Assembly: GCA_944392765.1 (NCBI GenBank)
Contig: CALXXU010000005.1
Location: 1-64,000, forward strand
Direction of reading: 5' to 3'
Source of the DNA: an uncultured Anaerobiospirillum sp.
GTDB lineage: Bacteria > Pseudomonadota > Gammaproteobacteria > Enterobacterales > Succinivibrionaceae
Length of the DNA: 64,000 bases
Notes under the pieces: model-generated
The model's input: the letters and a program-made list of their open reading frames with translations, nothing else
Told to the model about the DNA's origin: nothing
The model's database searches: none
Program-made: the position numbers and the translations under genes
Part shown: piece by piece, positions 18,106 to 26,753 of the stretch
Layout of the letters: every line of letters begins with the position of its first letter
Numbering within the stretch: the stretch's first letter is position 1

Positions 18106-18354
18106 TTAATTGCAATAAGCGGCACGCCAGCTGGTCGCTGGAACCGCCCTCAGACTAAAGACCTCTCTCTCAAGCTCAATCAAAGCATCACACACGGCAA
18201 AAACGACGGAAGCACGGGCTTGCGTCACGGGACGCTTCCTTGCGCCCTTATTAAGTTTAACGGCCTCAAGCCTAACTTTTTGATAGATAAAATATGGCTG
18301 CAAGCACATCATCAGCTTAAGCTCTGCGCTCAGCGTGCTCAAGTCAAAAGCCAT
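18106..18354 (-). CDS. Possible small hypothetical protein
   Basis: An 82-codon reading ending 10 nt before the lipoprotein start on the same strand, a spacing that would suit an operon. The product is mildly basic with a central LNKGARKRPVTQ and helical ends. No ribosome site precedes its ATG and I recognise no family. It may be chance; listed because of position. Confidence 0.3.
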   Translation of the reverse strand: MAFDLSTLSAELKLMMCLQPYFIYQKVRLEAVKLNKGARKRPVTQARASVVFAVCDALIELEREVFSLRAVPATSWRAAYCN

Positions 18355-18548
18355 TCACTTGTGATTTACATCTGAAATTTTTACAAATCATGCCCATATT
18401 CGACACTGGGATCCCAGAGCGCACCGTTCCCCTTAGATGGGGACGTATTTAGGCATAGATAAGCGCAGAGATGAGGGGTGACCAGCCCTGGAGCGCTGGG
18501 CTTTGCGGCAGTTTTGCGGGCTAACCCCCACTTTGGGGCTGATTGCCC

Positions 18549-18577
18549 CTTTCAAGTGCAAAGATCTCACGTATAAT
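18549..18577 (+). promoter_or_regulatory. Probable pepD promoter
   Basis: A perfect TATAAT -10 box (18572-18577) with a weak -35 (CTTTCA, 18549-18554) at 17-nt spacing. Transcription would start near 18584, giving a ~180-nt leader. Confidence 0.6.
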
Positions 18578-18583
18578 GGCCGC

Positions 18584-18763
18584 GATTGAGCCCACGTGTT
18601 GGGCATGGATACTTAGCTCCCGGAGCTAAGACCCAAGGCTAGTCCTTGGGTGAGCTTTGTTTTACGTTTTTCATGGTTCTATTGCCGAGCCGGTTCTGTT
18701 GATTGTTATGAGCTCGGGCAATAACTTCTTAGGAGGATGCTGACTTAGGTCAGCCGTGCATTG
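18584..18763 (+). promoter_or_regulatory. Structured 5' leader of pepD
   Basis: Four successive inverted repeats occupy the leader: 18612-18620 with 18622-18630; 18631-18638 with 18644-18651 (8 bp); 18681-18690 with 18712-18722 (10 bp, one bulge); and 18739-18744 with 18749-18754 (6 bp, tetraloop). The last lies between AGGAGG (18731-18736) and the ATG at 18764. The gap is 27 nt linearly but about 11 nt if the hairpin folds, so the hairpin may be needed to bring the ribosome site to the start. I do not recognise a known riboswitch. Confidence 0.5.
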
Positions 18764-20251
18764 ATGGAAATCAAAGATCTTGCTCCTCAAGCGGTATTCA
18801 GCCACTTCCAAAACCTGTGCGCCATCCCACACCCTTCAGGTTACGAGCGCGGTATCGCTAAGTACATCATTTCCTTTGCTCGTGAGCATGGCCTGGAGTT
18901 CGAGTTAGAAGATCAGGGCAATGTCATTATCAGAAAGAAGGCGAGCCCTGGCCGCGAGCACAGCCCAGTAGTGATCTTACAGGCCCATATGGATATGGTG
19001 CCGGTCGCCCGCGCCGGGAGCGAGCACGACTTCGTCAGCACCCCAATTGCCCCACGCGTCATGAGCTCCCCTGAGGCTGATCCTAAGATCTTAGAGGTGT
19101 GCGCCGGTCCTTATATCACCGCTACTAACACCACCTTAGGTGCCGACGATGGCCTAGGCGTCGCCTTGATCTTAGCCCTCTTAGGCGATGATGAATTAAG
19201 CCACGGCCCAATTACTGCAATCTTTACCGTGGAAGAGGAAAGCACCATGAAGGGTGCCCAAACCCTCGACCACGACTACTTACAAGGCGACTACCTCATC
19301 AACCTCGACTCTGAGGAGTTTGACACCTTGTTTGTGGGCTGCGCGGGCTCGATCAACGCCAACATCACCTTTACCCCAGAGCTGGTTAAGGTCGTGGACT
19401 GCATGCCGATTGTGCTCAATTTAACGGGCTTAACCGGTGGTCACTCCGGCAGCGAAATCCACTTAAATCGTGGTAACGCCATCGATATCATGTGCGGCAT
19501 CTTAGCCGAGGTCTCCGACACCAACGACTTCTTTATCCAGAAGTTCCAAGGCGGCGAAATCCGCAACTCGATTCCATCGAGCGCCTATGTGGAGCTGGCG
19601 GTACCAAGCAACACCTTCGATGAGTTCAAGGCCGCTGCCACTGCTGCCATGGTGCGTTATCAGGAGCTCTATAGCGACACCGATCCGGACATGCACCTGA
19701 TTTTAGGTACCTGCCCATTGCAGCCAACCGCGCTGTCCTACACCAGCTCGCAAAATCTGATTTCCTTCTTGCGCGCGCTGCCTAACGGCGTGATTCGCAT
19801 GTCCCATGACTACGAGAACGTAGTTGAGACCTCGTGCAACCTCTCGATGGTTCGCACCAAGCCAGATGCCATCGCTATTGCCCTGTTAGCCCGTTCGCTC
19901 AAGGACCACGGCTTAGATGACGTCATTGATAAGTTAGACTGCATCTGCTCGCTCTTAGACAATGTTGATGTCGGCTTTACCGGCCGTACCTTTGGTTGGA
20001 CCTCGCCAAAGGACAATCGCTTAATTCAGATCTTAAAGCACCACTACAAGGAGCAAGCTCAGCTCGACATCGCGATCACTTCGATCCACGCCGGCCTTGA
20101 GACCGGCTACTTTGCTAAGGCCAACCCAAGCTTGCAAATGGTGTCCTTAGGCCCTACGGTGCGCAATGCCCACTCGCCTGACGAGTACTGCTCGGTTGAG
20201 CACACCAAGCAGGTGTACCACATCCTGCGCTCGACCTTAGCTGAGCTCTAA
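18764..20251 (+). CDS. pepD: Aminoacyl-histidine dipeptidase PepD (peptidase D)
   Basis: A cytosolic zinc dipeptidase of family M20C (495 aa; E. coli PepD 485) that cleaves Xaa-His dipeptides such as carnosine and other unblocked dipeptides. Metal ligands and catalytic residues are in place: QAHMDMVP (His and Asp near residues 80-82), ADDGLG (bridging Asp near 128), catalytic and ligand Glu in VEEESTMKGA (about 158), LDSEE, and a C-terminal His in RNAHSPDEY. The M20C lid domain motif LTGGHSGSEI is present near residue 228. An in-frame TTG lies one codon before the ATG; ATG is preferred. The unusual SD-hairpin-start arrangement is described separately. Confidence 0.95.
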   Translation: MEIKDLAPQAVFSHFQNLCAIPHPSGYERGIAKYIISFAREHGLEFELEDQGNVIIRKKASPGREHSPVVILQAHMDMVPVARAGSEHDFVSTPIAPRVMSSPEADPKILEVCAGPYITATNTTLGADDGLGVALILALLGDDELSHGPITAIFTVEEESTMKGAQTLDHDYLQGDYLINLDSEEFDTLFVGCAGSINANITFTPELVKVVDCMPIVLNLTGLTGGHSGSEIHLNRGNAIDIMCGILAEVSDTNDFFIQKFQGGEIRNSIPSSAYVELAVPSNTFDEFKAAATAAMVRYQELYSDTDPDMHLILGTCPLQPTALSYTSSQNLISFLRALPNGVIRMSHDYENVVETSCNLSMVRTKPDAIAIALLARSLKDHGLDDVIDKLDCICSLLDNVDVGFTGRTFGWTSPKDNRLIQILKHHYKEQAQLDIAITSIHAGLETGYFAKANPSLQMVSLGPTVRNAHSPDEYCSVEHTKQVYHILRSTLAEL

Positions 20252-20331
20252 GCAAAAGCTCAAAGCCAAGCGCTAAGCTAAGCGCTAAAAGCTAAAGCCC
20301 GAGCACTGAGCCCAGAAGCTCAGTGCGCTCC

Positions 20332-20359
20332 AACAGCCCGCTGTCTAGCGGGCTGTTTT
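20332..20359 (+). terminator. Terminator after pepD
   Basis: An 11-bp stem (20332-20342 with 20347-20357) with loop GTCT and a TTTT tail. A second hairpin (about 20302-20325) precedes it. Confidence 0.8.
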
Positions 20360-20518
20360 GTCAGGAGGCAAGGGCGACGCAGGCGGTGTTTGGACACCGG
20401 TGTGTTTTGCGGCGTTTTACGGACATTGAGCGGGCTTTGGGCGGTGCGCTGCGGCGGCGCGCGCCAGATAAAATCAAGGAAGTTGCAAAAAAATTGTGCC
20501 AAGCTGATGCAGCTAAGT

Positions 20519-20546
20519 TTGTTCAAAGAAAACGGGGGCATAATAT
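20519..20546 (+). promoter_or_regulatory. Possible promoter upstream of the RND operon
   Basis: TTGTTC (20519-20524) and TAATAT (20541-20546) with 16-nt spacing. It would start a transcript near 20553 that meets a terminator within about 75 nt, before acrA. Confidence 0.45.
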
Positions 20547-20550
20547 AAGC

Positions 20551-20627
20551 ACGTTCTGAACAAAACCTAAGCAAAGAACGTAAAGCGCAATAGAAATTGG
20601 CCTTGTTCACCAGACAGGGCCTTTTTT
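20551..20627 (+). ncRNA. Candidate small RNA or attenuator before the RND operon
   Basis: Downstream of the possible promoter lie a 7-bp stem (20551-20557 with 20575-20581) and an intrinsic terminator: 8-bp stem 20599-20606 with 20614-20621, then TTTTTT at 20622-20627. The unit is ~75 nt and could be a stand-alone small RNA or a leader that attenuates acrAB transcription. No small open frame with a good ribosome site was seen. Confidence 0.4.
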
Positions 20628-20748
20628 ATGCCAGCTGCACAGGCAAAATGCGAAATAAGGCTAATTGGCGCGGCCCTTTCATTGCAAGTGTTGTGAGGTT
20701 CGGGCAAAAAGCTCAAACTTTCGTCATATTTTAGGAGGGGTTTGCGAT

Positions 20749-22053
20749 ATGGCAGAGCATCGAGGCTTAGCTTCAACCAAGTTACGCGTTACGCTCATTA
20801 CCCTAACACTATGCTGCCTTATCGGCCTCACCGGCTGCAAACTCGAAGAGCAAAAGGATGCCGCTGTTGGTAAAACCCCGTCTTTAGCCGAAGTCACCTA
20901 CGACATCAGCACCATCCACCCTCAGTTTAAAAATCGCGAGCGCTCCTTTAACTTAAGTGGTCGCATCAGCGCCTATACCCGCGCCGATGTCCGTCCCCAG
21001 GTCGATGGCATTATCTTAAATCGCCTCTTTGAGGAAGGCGCCGAAGTGGAGGAGGGTACGCCGCTTTACGAAATCGACCCGGCGATCTTCCAAGCACAGT
21101 TAGAGCATGCTCAAGCTTCCTACGATCGCGCGGTAGTGCAGCGTAAGATGGCCTATAAGGACTATGAGCGTTTTGCCCTGCTCTACAAACGCCGCAGCGC
21201 CTCAGAAAAAGAGCGGGACGATGCGCTCTTGGCCTATGAACTAGCGCAGGCCGACGAAAAGCTCTACCAAGCTGAGCTCACCAGCGCCAAGATTTCCCTT
21301 GATTACACCACGGTGCGCGCCCCGATCGCGGGCATCATCGGCTCCTCTAAGATTACGCGCGGTGCCTTGGTCACGGCCAATCAAAGCGAGCCGCTCGCCA
21401 CGATTATTGACCTTGATAAGGTCTACGTCGATATGGAGCAAAGCTCGTTGCAATGGCGCAAGCTGCGTGAGGGCTTGCTCGACGGCTCGATCTATCTGAG
21501 CGATCGCGCTTACGACGTCTCGCTCTACTTTGAAGACGGCTCGCTCTATAACCAATTAGGTGTACTCAGCCTCTCAGAAGTGCTCGTCGATGAAGAGTCC
21601 GGCTCCTTATCCTTGCGCGCCATCTTTGATAACCCTGACCACTTATTACTGCCGGGTATGGCGGTAGTGTGCAAGGTCAATGGCGGTGTCGCCCAAAACA
21701 TCATGACCTTGCCGCCCCAAGCGGTCATACGCGACCCTAAGGGCAATGCCTATGTCTACACGGTGCAAGATGGCCGCGCGGTGCAAACCCCAGTCACCCT
21801 AGGCGAGCTTTATAACGATGGCTGGCGCGTCTTAGATGGCTTAGATAGCAGCTATGAAGTGGTAGTCTCAGGCAGTGGCTCATTGCGCCACGGCTCCAAG
21901 GTGCGCGTGGTCAATCGCGATGGCGTCGATATCACCCTGGATAATAAGAGCGAGCTGAGCTCAGCTCGCCCGACCAATGCCCTTCCCGCCAATGCGCTTC
22001 CGGCCGCATCAGGCCTTAATCAAAGCGCTGCTGTGGCCCCTAGTGGCTCGTAA
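20749..22053 (+). CDS. RND efflux periplasmic adaptor lipoprotein (AcrA/MexA family)
   Basis: Adaptor of a tripartite efflux pump (434 aa), anchored in the inner membrane by a lipidated N-terminus: signal LRVTLITLTLCCLIGLTGC with lipobox LTGC. It follows the AcrA plan: DVRPQVDGIILNRLFEEGAE (lipoyl half), an alpha-hairpin (residues ~110-170), DYTTVRAPIAGIIG (second lipoyl half), a beta-barrel and a membrane-proximal domain. The C-terminus is Ala/Pro/Asn-rich. ATG 20749 has AGGAGGGG at 8 nt; a reading from 20665 would place the signal peptide internally, so it is rejected. The transporter gene follows after 17 nt. No local TetR-type repressor is adjacent. Confidence 0.9.
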   Translation: MAEHRGLASTKLRVTLITLTLCCLIGLTGCKLEEQKDAAVGKTPSLAEVTYDISTIHPQFKNRERSFNLSGRISAYTRADVRPQVDGIILNRLFEEGAEVEEGTPLYEIDPAIFQAQLEHAQASYDRAVVQRKMAYKDYERFALLYKRRSASEKERDDALLAYELAQADEKLYQAELTSAKISLDYTTVRAPIAGIIGSSKITRGALVTANQSEPLATIIDLDKVYVDMEQSSLQWRKLREGLLDGSIYLSDRAYDVSLYFEDGSLYNQLGVLSLSEVLVDEESGSLSLRAIFDNPDHLLLPGMAVVCKVNGGVAQNIMTLPPQAVIRDPKGNAYVYTVQDGRAVQTPVTLGELYNDGWRVLDGLDSSYEVVVSGSGSLRHGSKVRVVNRDGVDITLDNKSELSSARPTNALPANALPAASGLNQSAAVAPSGS

Positions 22054-22070
22054 TAAAGGGGCCTCTGTCT

Positions 22071-25000
22071 ATGATCAGCAAGTTCTTTATTGATCGCCCG
22101 GTCGCCGCTTGGGTTATTGCCCTGATGATTATGATCGCAGGTGCGATCTGCTTGCCGCGCATGAAGATCGCGCGCCTACCGGAAATTGCTCCCCCGTCGG
22201 TCTCGGTATCCTGCACCTACTCAGGTGCTTCGGCCGAAACGGTTGAAAACTCAGTGGCGCAAGTCATTGAGCAGGAAATGACCGGTCTTGATGGCTTGCT
22301 CTATTTCTCCACCACCTCGACCTCCGACGGTTCGGTTAGGCTGCGTTTTTCCTTTGATACCAGCGTCGACGTCGATGTCGCCCAGATGCAGGTACAAAAC
22401 CGCTTAAGCGGTATCACCTCACGTTTGCCAGACCAAGTACAGCGCTCGGGCCTGCGCGTGCGCAAGGTCTCAGATGACACCTTACAAACTGTGGCCTTCT
22501 ACACTCGCAATGACTCGATGAGCCAAGAGGACATCGCTGACTTCCTAGTCTCAGTGGTGCAAGACCCCATTTCGCGCCTCAATGGCGTGGGTGATGTCTC
22601 GGTGCTGGGCGCATCTTACGCCATGCGTATTTGGCTGGACCAAAACAAGCTCTTCCAATACAAGCTCAACCCCTCAGATGTGGTCTCAGCCATTGAGAAC
22701 CAAAACAAGCAGATCTCAGTAGGCCAATTAGGTGATCTCCCGGCAGGCCCCGACCAAACCATCAATGTCACGATTAAATCAAGAGCCCTACTCAATGACA
22801 TCGCGGACTTTGAAAATATCCTAGTTAAGGTCACCAGCGAAGGTGCTGCCGTCTATCTGCGCGATGTCGCACGCGTCGAGATGGGCCGCAGCTCCTACAC
22901 CTACTTTGGTAATTACAATAAGAGCCCAATGGCGGCGCTGGATATCAGCCTGACCGATGGTGCCAACGCGGTCGAAGTCGCGCAATTAGTCACCAATGAG
23001 CTCGAGCGCCTGCGCCCGCTCTTCCCAACCAATCTTGATTACTCCATCCCTTACGACACTGTGCCCTTTGTCAAGGCCTCGCTTTATGAGGTGGGTAAGA
23101 CCTTAGTCGAAGCCCTATGCCTAGTGTCCTTGGTGATCTTGCTCTTCTTGCGCGATCTACGCTCCACGCTGATCGTAGCGCTGACTATCCCGATTGTGCT
23201 GGCCGCCACCGTAGTTGTGCTCTACACCTTGGGCTATTCGCTCAATACCCTGACCTTGTTTGCGATGGTGCTGGCGATCGGCCTCTTGGTCGACGATGCC
23301 ATTGTGGTGGTGGAAAACGTCAATCGCATTATCGAGACCGAGCGCCTCAGCCCTTACGACGCCGCAGTTAAGTCGATGCACGAGATTACCTCGGCCCTCT
23401 TTGGTGTGGGCTTGGTGATCGCCGCCGTCTTCACCCCTATGTCCTTCTTCTCAGGGGCCACCGGCAATATCTACCGCCAGTTCTCGGTTACCATCGTCAG
23501 TGCCATGTTAGTCTCGATCATGGTTGCAGTCGTCATTACCCCGGCCTTATGCGCCACGATCTTAAAGGATCACACCAAGCTCACCCGCAAGGAGCGCGCA
23601 CGCCAACAAATGCGCGCCGATGAAGGCAAGCCCACGAGCCAGCAAGGTATCTTGGTCTTCTTTGACCGGGGCTTTAACCTCTGTTTTCGCGGCTATCGCG
23701 CCATTAACGAATTTTGCTTAACCCATAAATTCGTGGTGGTGCTGGGCTTTATTGGCGTCACCGCCGGGGCAGCCTTCTTATTTACTAGGATTCCATCTTC
23801 GTTCTTGCCCTCTGAGGATCAAGGCATTATCTCAGTGCGCATCGTTCTGCCGTCTTCTTCGACCATGGCCCAAAGCGCGCGTGTAGGCCGAGATGTCGAG
23901 AATTACTTCTTAGAGCACGAAGTCGATAATGTCGAAGGTATCTTACTCTCCTTAGGTTCAGCCGGTTTCTCCCGTGGTCAGGCCACCGCCCGCGCCTCGA
24001 TTCGCTTAGTCCCGTGGGAACAACGCCCCGGTGAGGAAAATACCGCCTTTGCCATCTTAGATCGAGCTAAGCGCTACTTTGATCATTATCCGGACGCCGA
24101 AATCCGCCTCAGCCTGCCAGCCTCAATTTCCGGTATGGGCGGTAGCTCGGGCTTTAACGTCTACGTACAAAATGTCATGGGCCACAGCCACGAGCAATTT
24201 ATGCAGGACGTGGCCGCAATCGTGGAGCAAGCGCGGCAAAGCCCACTGCTCTACAACGTGCGCTCCAATGCCCAAAACGACACCCTCCAGCTCAACATCA
24301 ACATCGACGATCAACGCGCCGGGCAGTTTAAGCTGGATCCGTCCGTGATCAACCAGAACCTCCAGATCGCCTGGGGCGGCTCCTACGTCAACGACTTCAT
24401 TGACCGGGGCCGTATCAAGCGTGTCTATGTTCAGTCCGATGCCCAATTTCGCTCCCTGCCTTCGGACTTAAGCAAGCTCTACTTTAAGAACAGTGACGGC
24501 AAGATGGTGTCCTTTGACACGATCGGCTCGATTGATTGGAGCTACGGTCCGCAGCAGCTCGAGCGCTTCAACGGTATCGCCTCGATCTCGATGTCAGGTG
24601 ACCCGGCCCCTGGGGTCAGCTCAGGCCAGGCTATGGATGAGATCGCGCGGATCATCGAGCAGCACCCCGGCGAATACGGTTATGCCTGGAGCGGTATCTC
24701 CTATCAAGAAAAGCTCACCGGCTCGAGCCAAAGCAGCCTCTATCTGCTCTCAGCGGTGGTGGTGTTCTTATGCTTAGCCGCGCTTTATGAGTCGTGGTCG
24801 ATTCCATTTGCCGTGATGCTAATCGTGCCGATCGGTATCTTTGGTGCCCTGCTCTTTATTGCTCTGCGCGGCATGGCCAACGACGTCTATCTGCAAGTGG
24901 GCCTGCTCACCACCGGTGGCCTCTCGGCCAAAAACGCCATCTTGATCGTGGAGTACGCGCACCAATTCAGAATGCAAGGAAGATCGCTGTTAAAAAGCGC

Positions 25001-25280
25001 GCAAGAGGCCGCCAACCTGCGCTTTAGACCAATTGTCATGACCTCAGTTGCGTTCTTACTAGGCGTGCTGCCGCTCATGAGCGCCGATGGCGCCGGTGCC
25101 GGTTCCCAGCAATCGATTGGTACTGGTGTCTTTGGTGGCACCCTAACTGCGACCACCTTAGGTCTCATCATGGTGCCGACCTTCTTTGTGCTGGTCACCA
25201 TGATCTTCAAGCCGCTGCACCGCCGTACCGGCTTAGGCCGCAAGGGCGCAACCCCAGAAAATTCCAGCGACCAAAAATAG
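22071..25280 (+). CDS. RND multidrug efflux transporter (AcrB/MexB family)
   Basis: Inner-membrane proton-driven pump subunit of 1069 aa, working as a trimer with the preceding adaptor and an outer-membrane channel not in this window. It starts with the family signature MISKFFIDRPVAAWVIALM and has twelve expected membrane segments with two large periplasmic loops. The proton-relay Asp pair lies in helix 4 (GLLVDDAIVVVENV, about residue 410). FFSGATGNIYRQF and the C-terminal repeat block (GLSAKNAILIVEYA, RFRPIVMTSVAFLLGVLP) are typical. It lacks a long C-terminal tail. Substrates cannot be assigned from sequence; homologues export dyes, detergents and antibiotics. Confidence 0.94.
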   Translation: MISKFFIDRPVAAWVIALMIMIAGAICLPRMKIARLPEIAPPSVSVSCTYSGASAETVENSVAQVIEQEMTGLDGLLYFSTTSTSDGSVRLRFSFDTSVDVDVAQMQVQNRLSGITSRLPDQVQRSGLRVRKVSDDTLQTVAFYTRNDSMSQEDIADFLVSVVQDPISRLNGVGDVSVLGASYAMRIWLDQNKLFQYKLNPSDVVSAIENQNKQISVGQLGDLPAGPDQTINVTIKSRALLNDIADFENILVKVTSEGAAVYLRDVARVEMGRSSYTYFGNYNKSPMAALDISLTDGANAVEVAQLVTNELERLRPLFPTNLDYSIPYDTVPFVKASLYEVGKTLVEALCLVSLVILLFLRDLRSTLIVALTIPIVLAATVVVLYTLGYSLNTLTLFAMVLAIGLLVDDAIVVVENVNRIIETERLSPYDAAVKSMHEITSALFGVGLVIAAVFTPMSFFSGATGNIYRQFSVTIVSAMLVSIMVAVVITPALCATILKDHTKLTRKERARQQMRADEGKPTSQQGILVFFDRGFNLCFRGYRAINEFCLTHKFVVVLGFIGVTAGAAFLFTRIPSSFLPSEDQGIISVRIVLPSSSTMAQSARVGRDVENYFLEHEVDNVEGILLSLGSAGFSRGQATARASIRLVPWEQRPGEENTAFAILDRAKRYFDHYPDAEIRLSLPASISGMGGSSGFNVYVQNVMGHSHEQFMQDVAAIVEQARQSPLLYNVRSNAQNDTLQLNINIDDQRAGQFKLDPSVINQNLQIAWGGSYVNDFIDRGRIKRVYVQSDAQFRSLPSDLSKLYFKNSDGKMVSFDTIGSIDWSYGPQQLERFNGIASISMSGDPAPGVSSGQAMDEIARIIEQHPGEYGYAWSGISYQEKLTGSSQSSLYLLSAVVVFLCLAALYESWSIPFAVMLIVPIGIFGALLFIALRGMANDVYLQVGLLTTGGLSAKNAILIVEYAHQFRMQGRSLLKSAQEAANLRFRPIVMTSVAFLLGVLPLMSADGAGAGSQQSIGTGVFGGTLTATTLGLIMVPTFFVLVTMIFKPLHRRTGLGRKGATPENSSDQK

Positions 25281-25309
25281 AAGCACCGCGCCCCGCTAAG
25301 CGCCCCTAG

Positions 25310-25391
25310 CCCAGCGCGCTAAGCACAAGCATGGCGCGCTAAGCACCAAGCCCAGCACGCTGAGCACAAGCATGGCGCGCTAAGCACCAAG
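25310..25391. repeat. 41-bp tandem repeat, two copies
   Basis: Units 25310-25350 and 25351-25391 differ at only two or three positions; each contains AAGCACAAGCATGGCGCGCT. They lie between the RND pump and its downstream terminator. Confidence 0.85.
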
Positions 25392-25445
25392 CCCAGCCGT
25401 GCGGTGGGCGCCCCGGTTTAGCGCGGGGTGCGCCCAGCGGGGCAC

Positions 25446-25491
25446 AAAAAAAAATCAGCAGTGGTCGGAGGGCCGCTGCTGATTTTTTTTT
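25446..25491. terminator. Bidirectional terminator between acrB-like and ackA
   Basis: A stem of about 19 bp (25446-25464 with 25473-25491, one G·U) with nine A on one side and nine T on the other, serving the convergent genes on both strands. Confidence 0.9.
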
Positions 25492-25529
25492 AGAGCTCAC
25501 CGTCAGGGCACAGCCCTGACCTGTAGCTA

Positions 25530-26753
25530 TTAGTCCTTAACGAACTTCATAGCGGACTGAGCAATGACTAACTCTTCGTTGGTTGGGATCATCATGACCT
25601 TGACGCGCGAAGCTGGGGTCGAAATGACGCCGCCATCGTGGCCTAAACGGCTTAAGGCACCAACGTTGATCTCTTGATCTAACTCAACGCCAAAGGACTC
25701 ACGTAAGTACTCGCAGGTGATCTTACGGGCTTCCCAGCAGTTCTCACCGATACCGCCGGAGAAGACGATAGCGTCAACATGGCCTAATGGTACGTAGTAG
25801 GAAGCGATGAACTTAGCTAAGCGATAGCAGAAGGCCTCGATGGCTAAGGTGCAGCGCTCGTCACCCTTCTCATAGCCCTCGCAGATTGGACGCATATCAG
25901 AGGAAACGCCCGATAAAGCTAATAAGCCCGACTTCTTGTTTAAGATGTCCTTGGCCTCAGTAACCTGCATGTTGTACTTGCGGCACAGATAGAAGACGAC
26001 CGATGGGTCGATCGAGCCGGAGCGGGTACCCATGATTAAGCCATCAAGTGGGGTTAAGCCCATCGAGGTATCCATGCACTTGCCACCCTTAACGGCGCAA
26101 ACCGAAGCACCACCGCCTAAGTGGCAGGTAATGACATTGGTCTCCTCAAGTGGCTTGCCTAAGAGCTTAGCAGCCTCGTGCGAGAGGTACATGTGGGAGG
26201 TACCGTGAGCACCGTAACGACGTAAGTGGTCAACGGTGTAGTATTCCTCAGGAATAGCGAAGCGGTAAGCTACTGGAGGCATGGTCTGGTGGAAAGCGGT
26301 ATCGAAGACCACGACGTGAGGAATATTAGGGAAGGAAGCACGAGCTGCATTGATACCTAAGATGTGAGCTGGGTTGTGCAGTGGAGCAAATGGAACGGCA
26401 CGCTCGATATTAGCAACAACTTCGTCATCAACTAAGGTTGGAGCGCTGTAGTAGTCAGCGCCGTGAACGATACGGTGACCGCAAGCTACGATCGAATCTA
26501 ACAGCTCCTGGTGCGAGCTTAAGATGTTCTCAACTAAGTAAGCTAAAGCTTGCTGGTGGTTATAGCCTGGGATATTAACCTTGGTCTTATCCTCATCGCC
26601 AAAACGCCATGAGATAAAGGCCTCAGGTAAGTTCATAGCCTCGGCAATACCGCTTAAGAAGACGTGGCCATCATTTGGATCCATGATGGCAAACTTAACC
26701 GACGAACTGCCGCAGTTGATAACTAAGACCGTCTTGGAAATATTATTCGACAT
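25530..26753 (-). CDS. ackA: Acetate kinase
   Basis: Cytosolic acetate kinase (407 aa) that makes ATP and acetate from acetyl phosphate in fermentation. It opens with the adenylate/phosphate motif VLVINCGSSSVKF. The catalytic region VVFDTAFHQTMPP and the second signature GTRSGSIDPSVVFYL are present, as is the ATPase-fold C-terminal motif VFSGGIGENCWEAR. TAGGATT lies just before ATG 26753. The usual partner pta is not adjacent; the gene stands alone with a terminator downstream and a 1.26-kb non-coding gap upstream. Codon use is highly biased, consistent with strong expression in an anaerobic metabolism. Confidence 0.96.
   Translation of the reverse strand: MSNNISKTVLVINCGSSSVKFAIMDPNDGHVFLSGIAEAMNLPEAFISWRFGDEDKTKVNIPGYNHQQALAYLVENILSSHQELLDSIVACGHRIVHGADYYSAPTLVDDEVVANIERAVPFAPLHNPAHILGINAARASFPNIPHVVVFDTAFHQTMPPVAYRFAIPEEYYTVDHLRRYGAHGTSHMYLSHEAAKLLGKPLEETNVITCHLGGGASVCAVKGGKCMDTSMGLTPLDGLIMGTRSGSIDPSVVFYLCRKYNMQVTEAKDILNKKSGLLALSGVSSDMRPICEGYEKGDERCTLAIEAFCYRLAKFIASYYVPLGHVDAIVFSGGIGENCWEARKITCEYLRESFGVELDQEINVGALSRLGHDGGVISTPASRVKVMMIPTNEELVIAQSAMKFVKD

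Noticed and set aside
18584..18763. Known riboswitch in the pepD leader
   Set aside because: The hairpins do not match any riboswitch consensus I can recall, so it is left as an unclassified leader.
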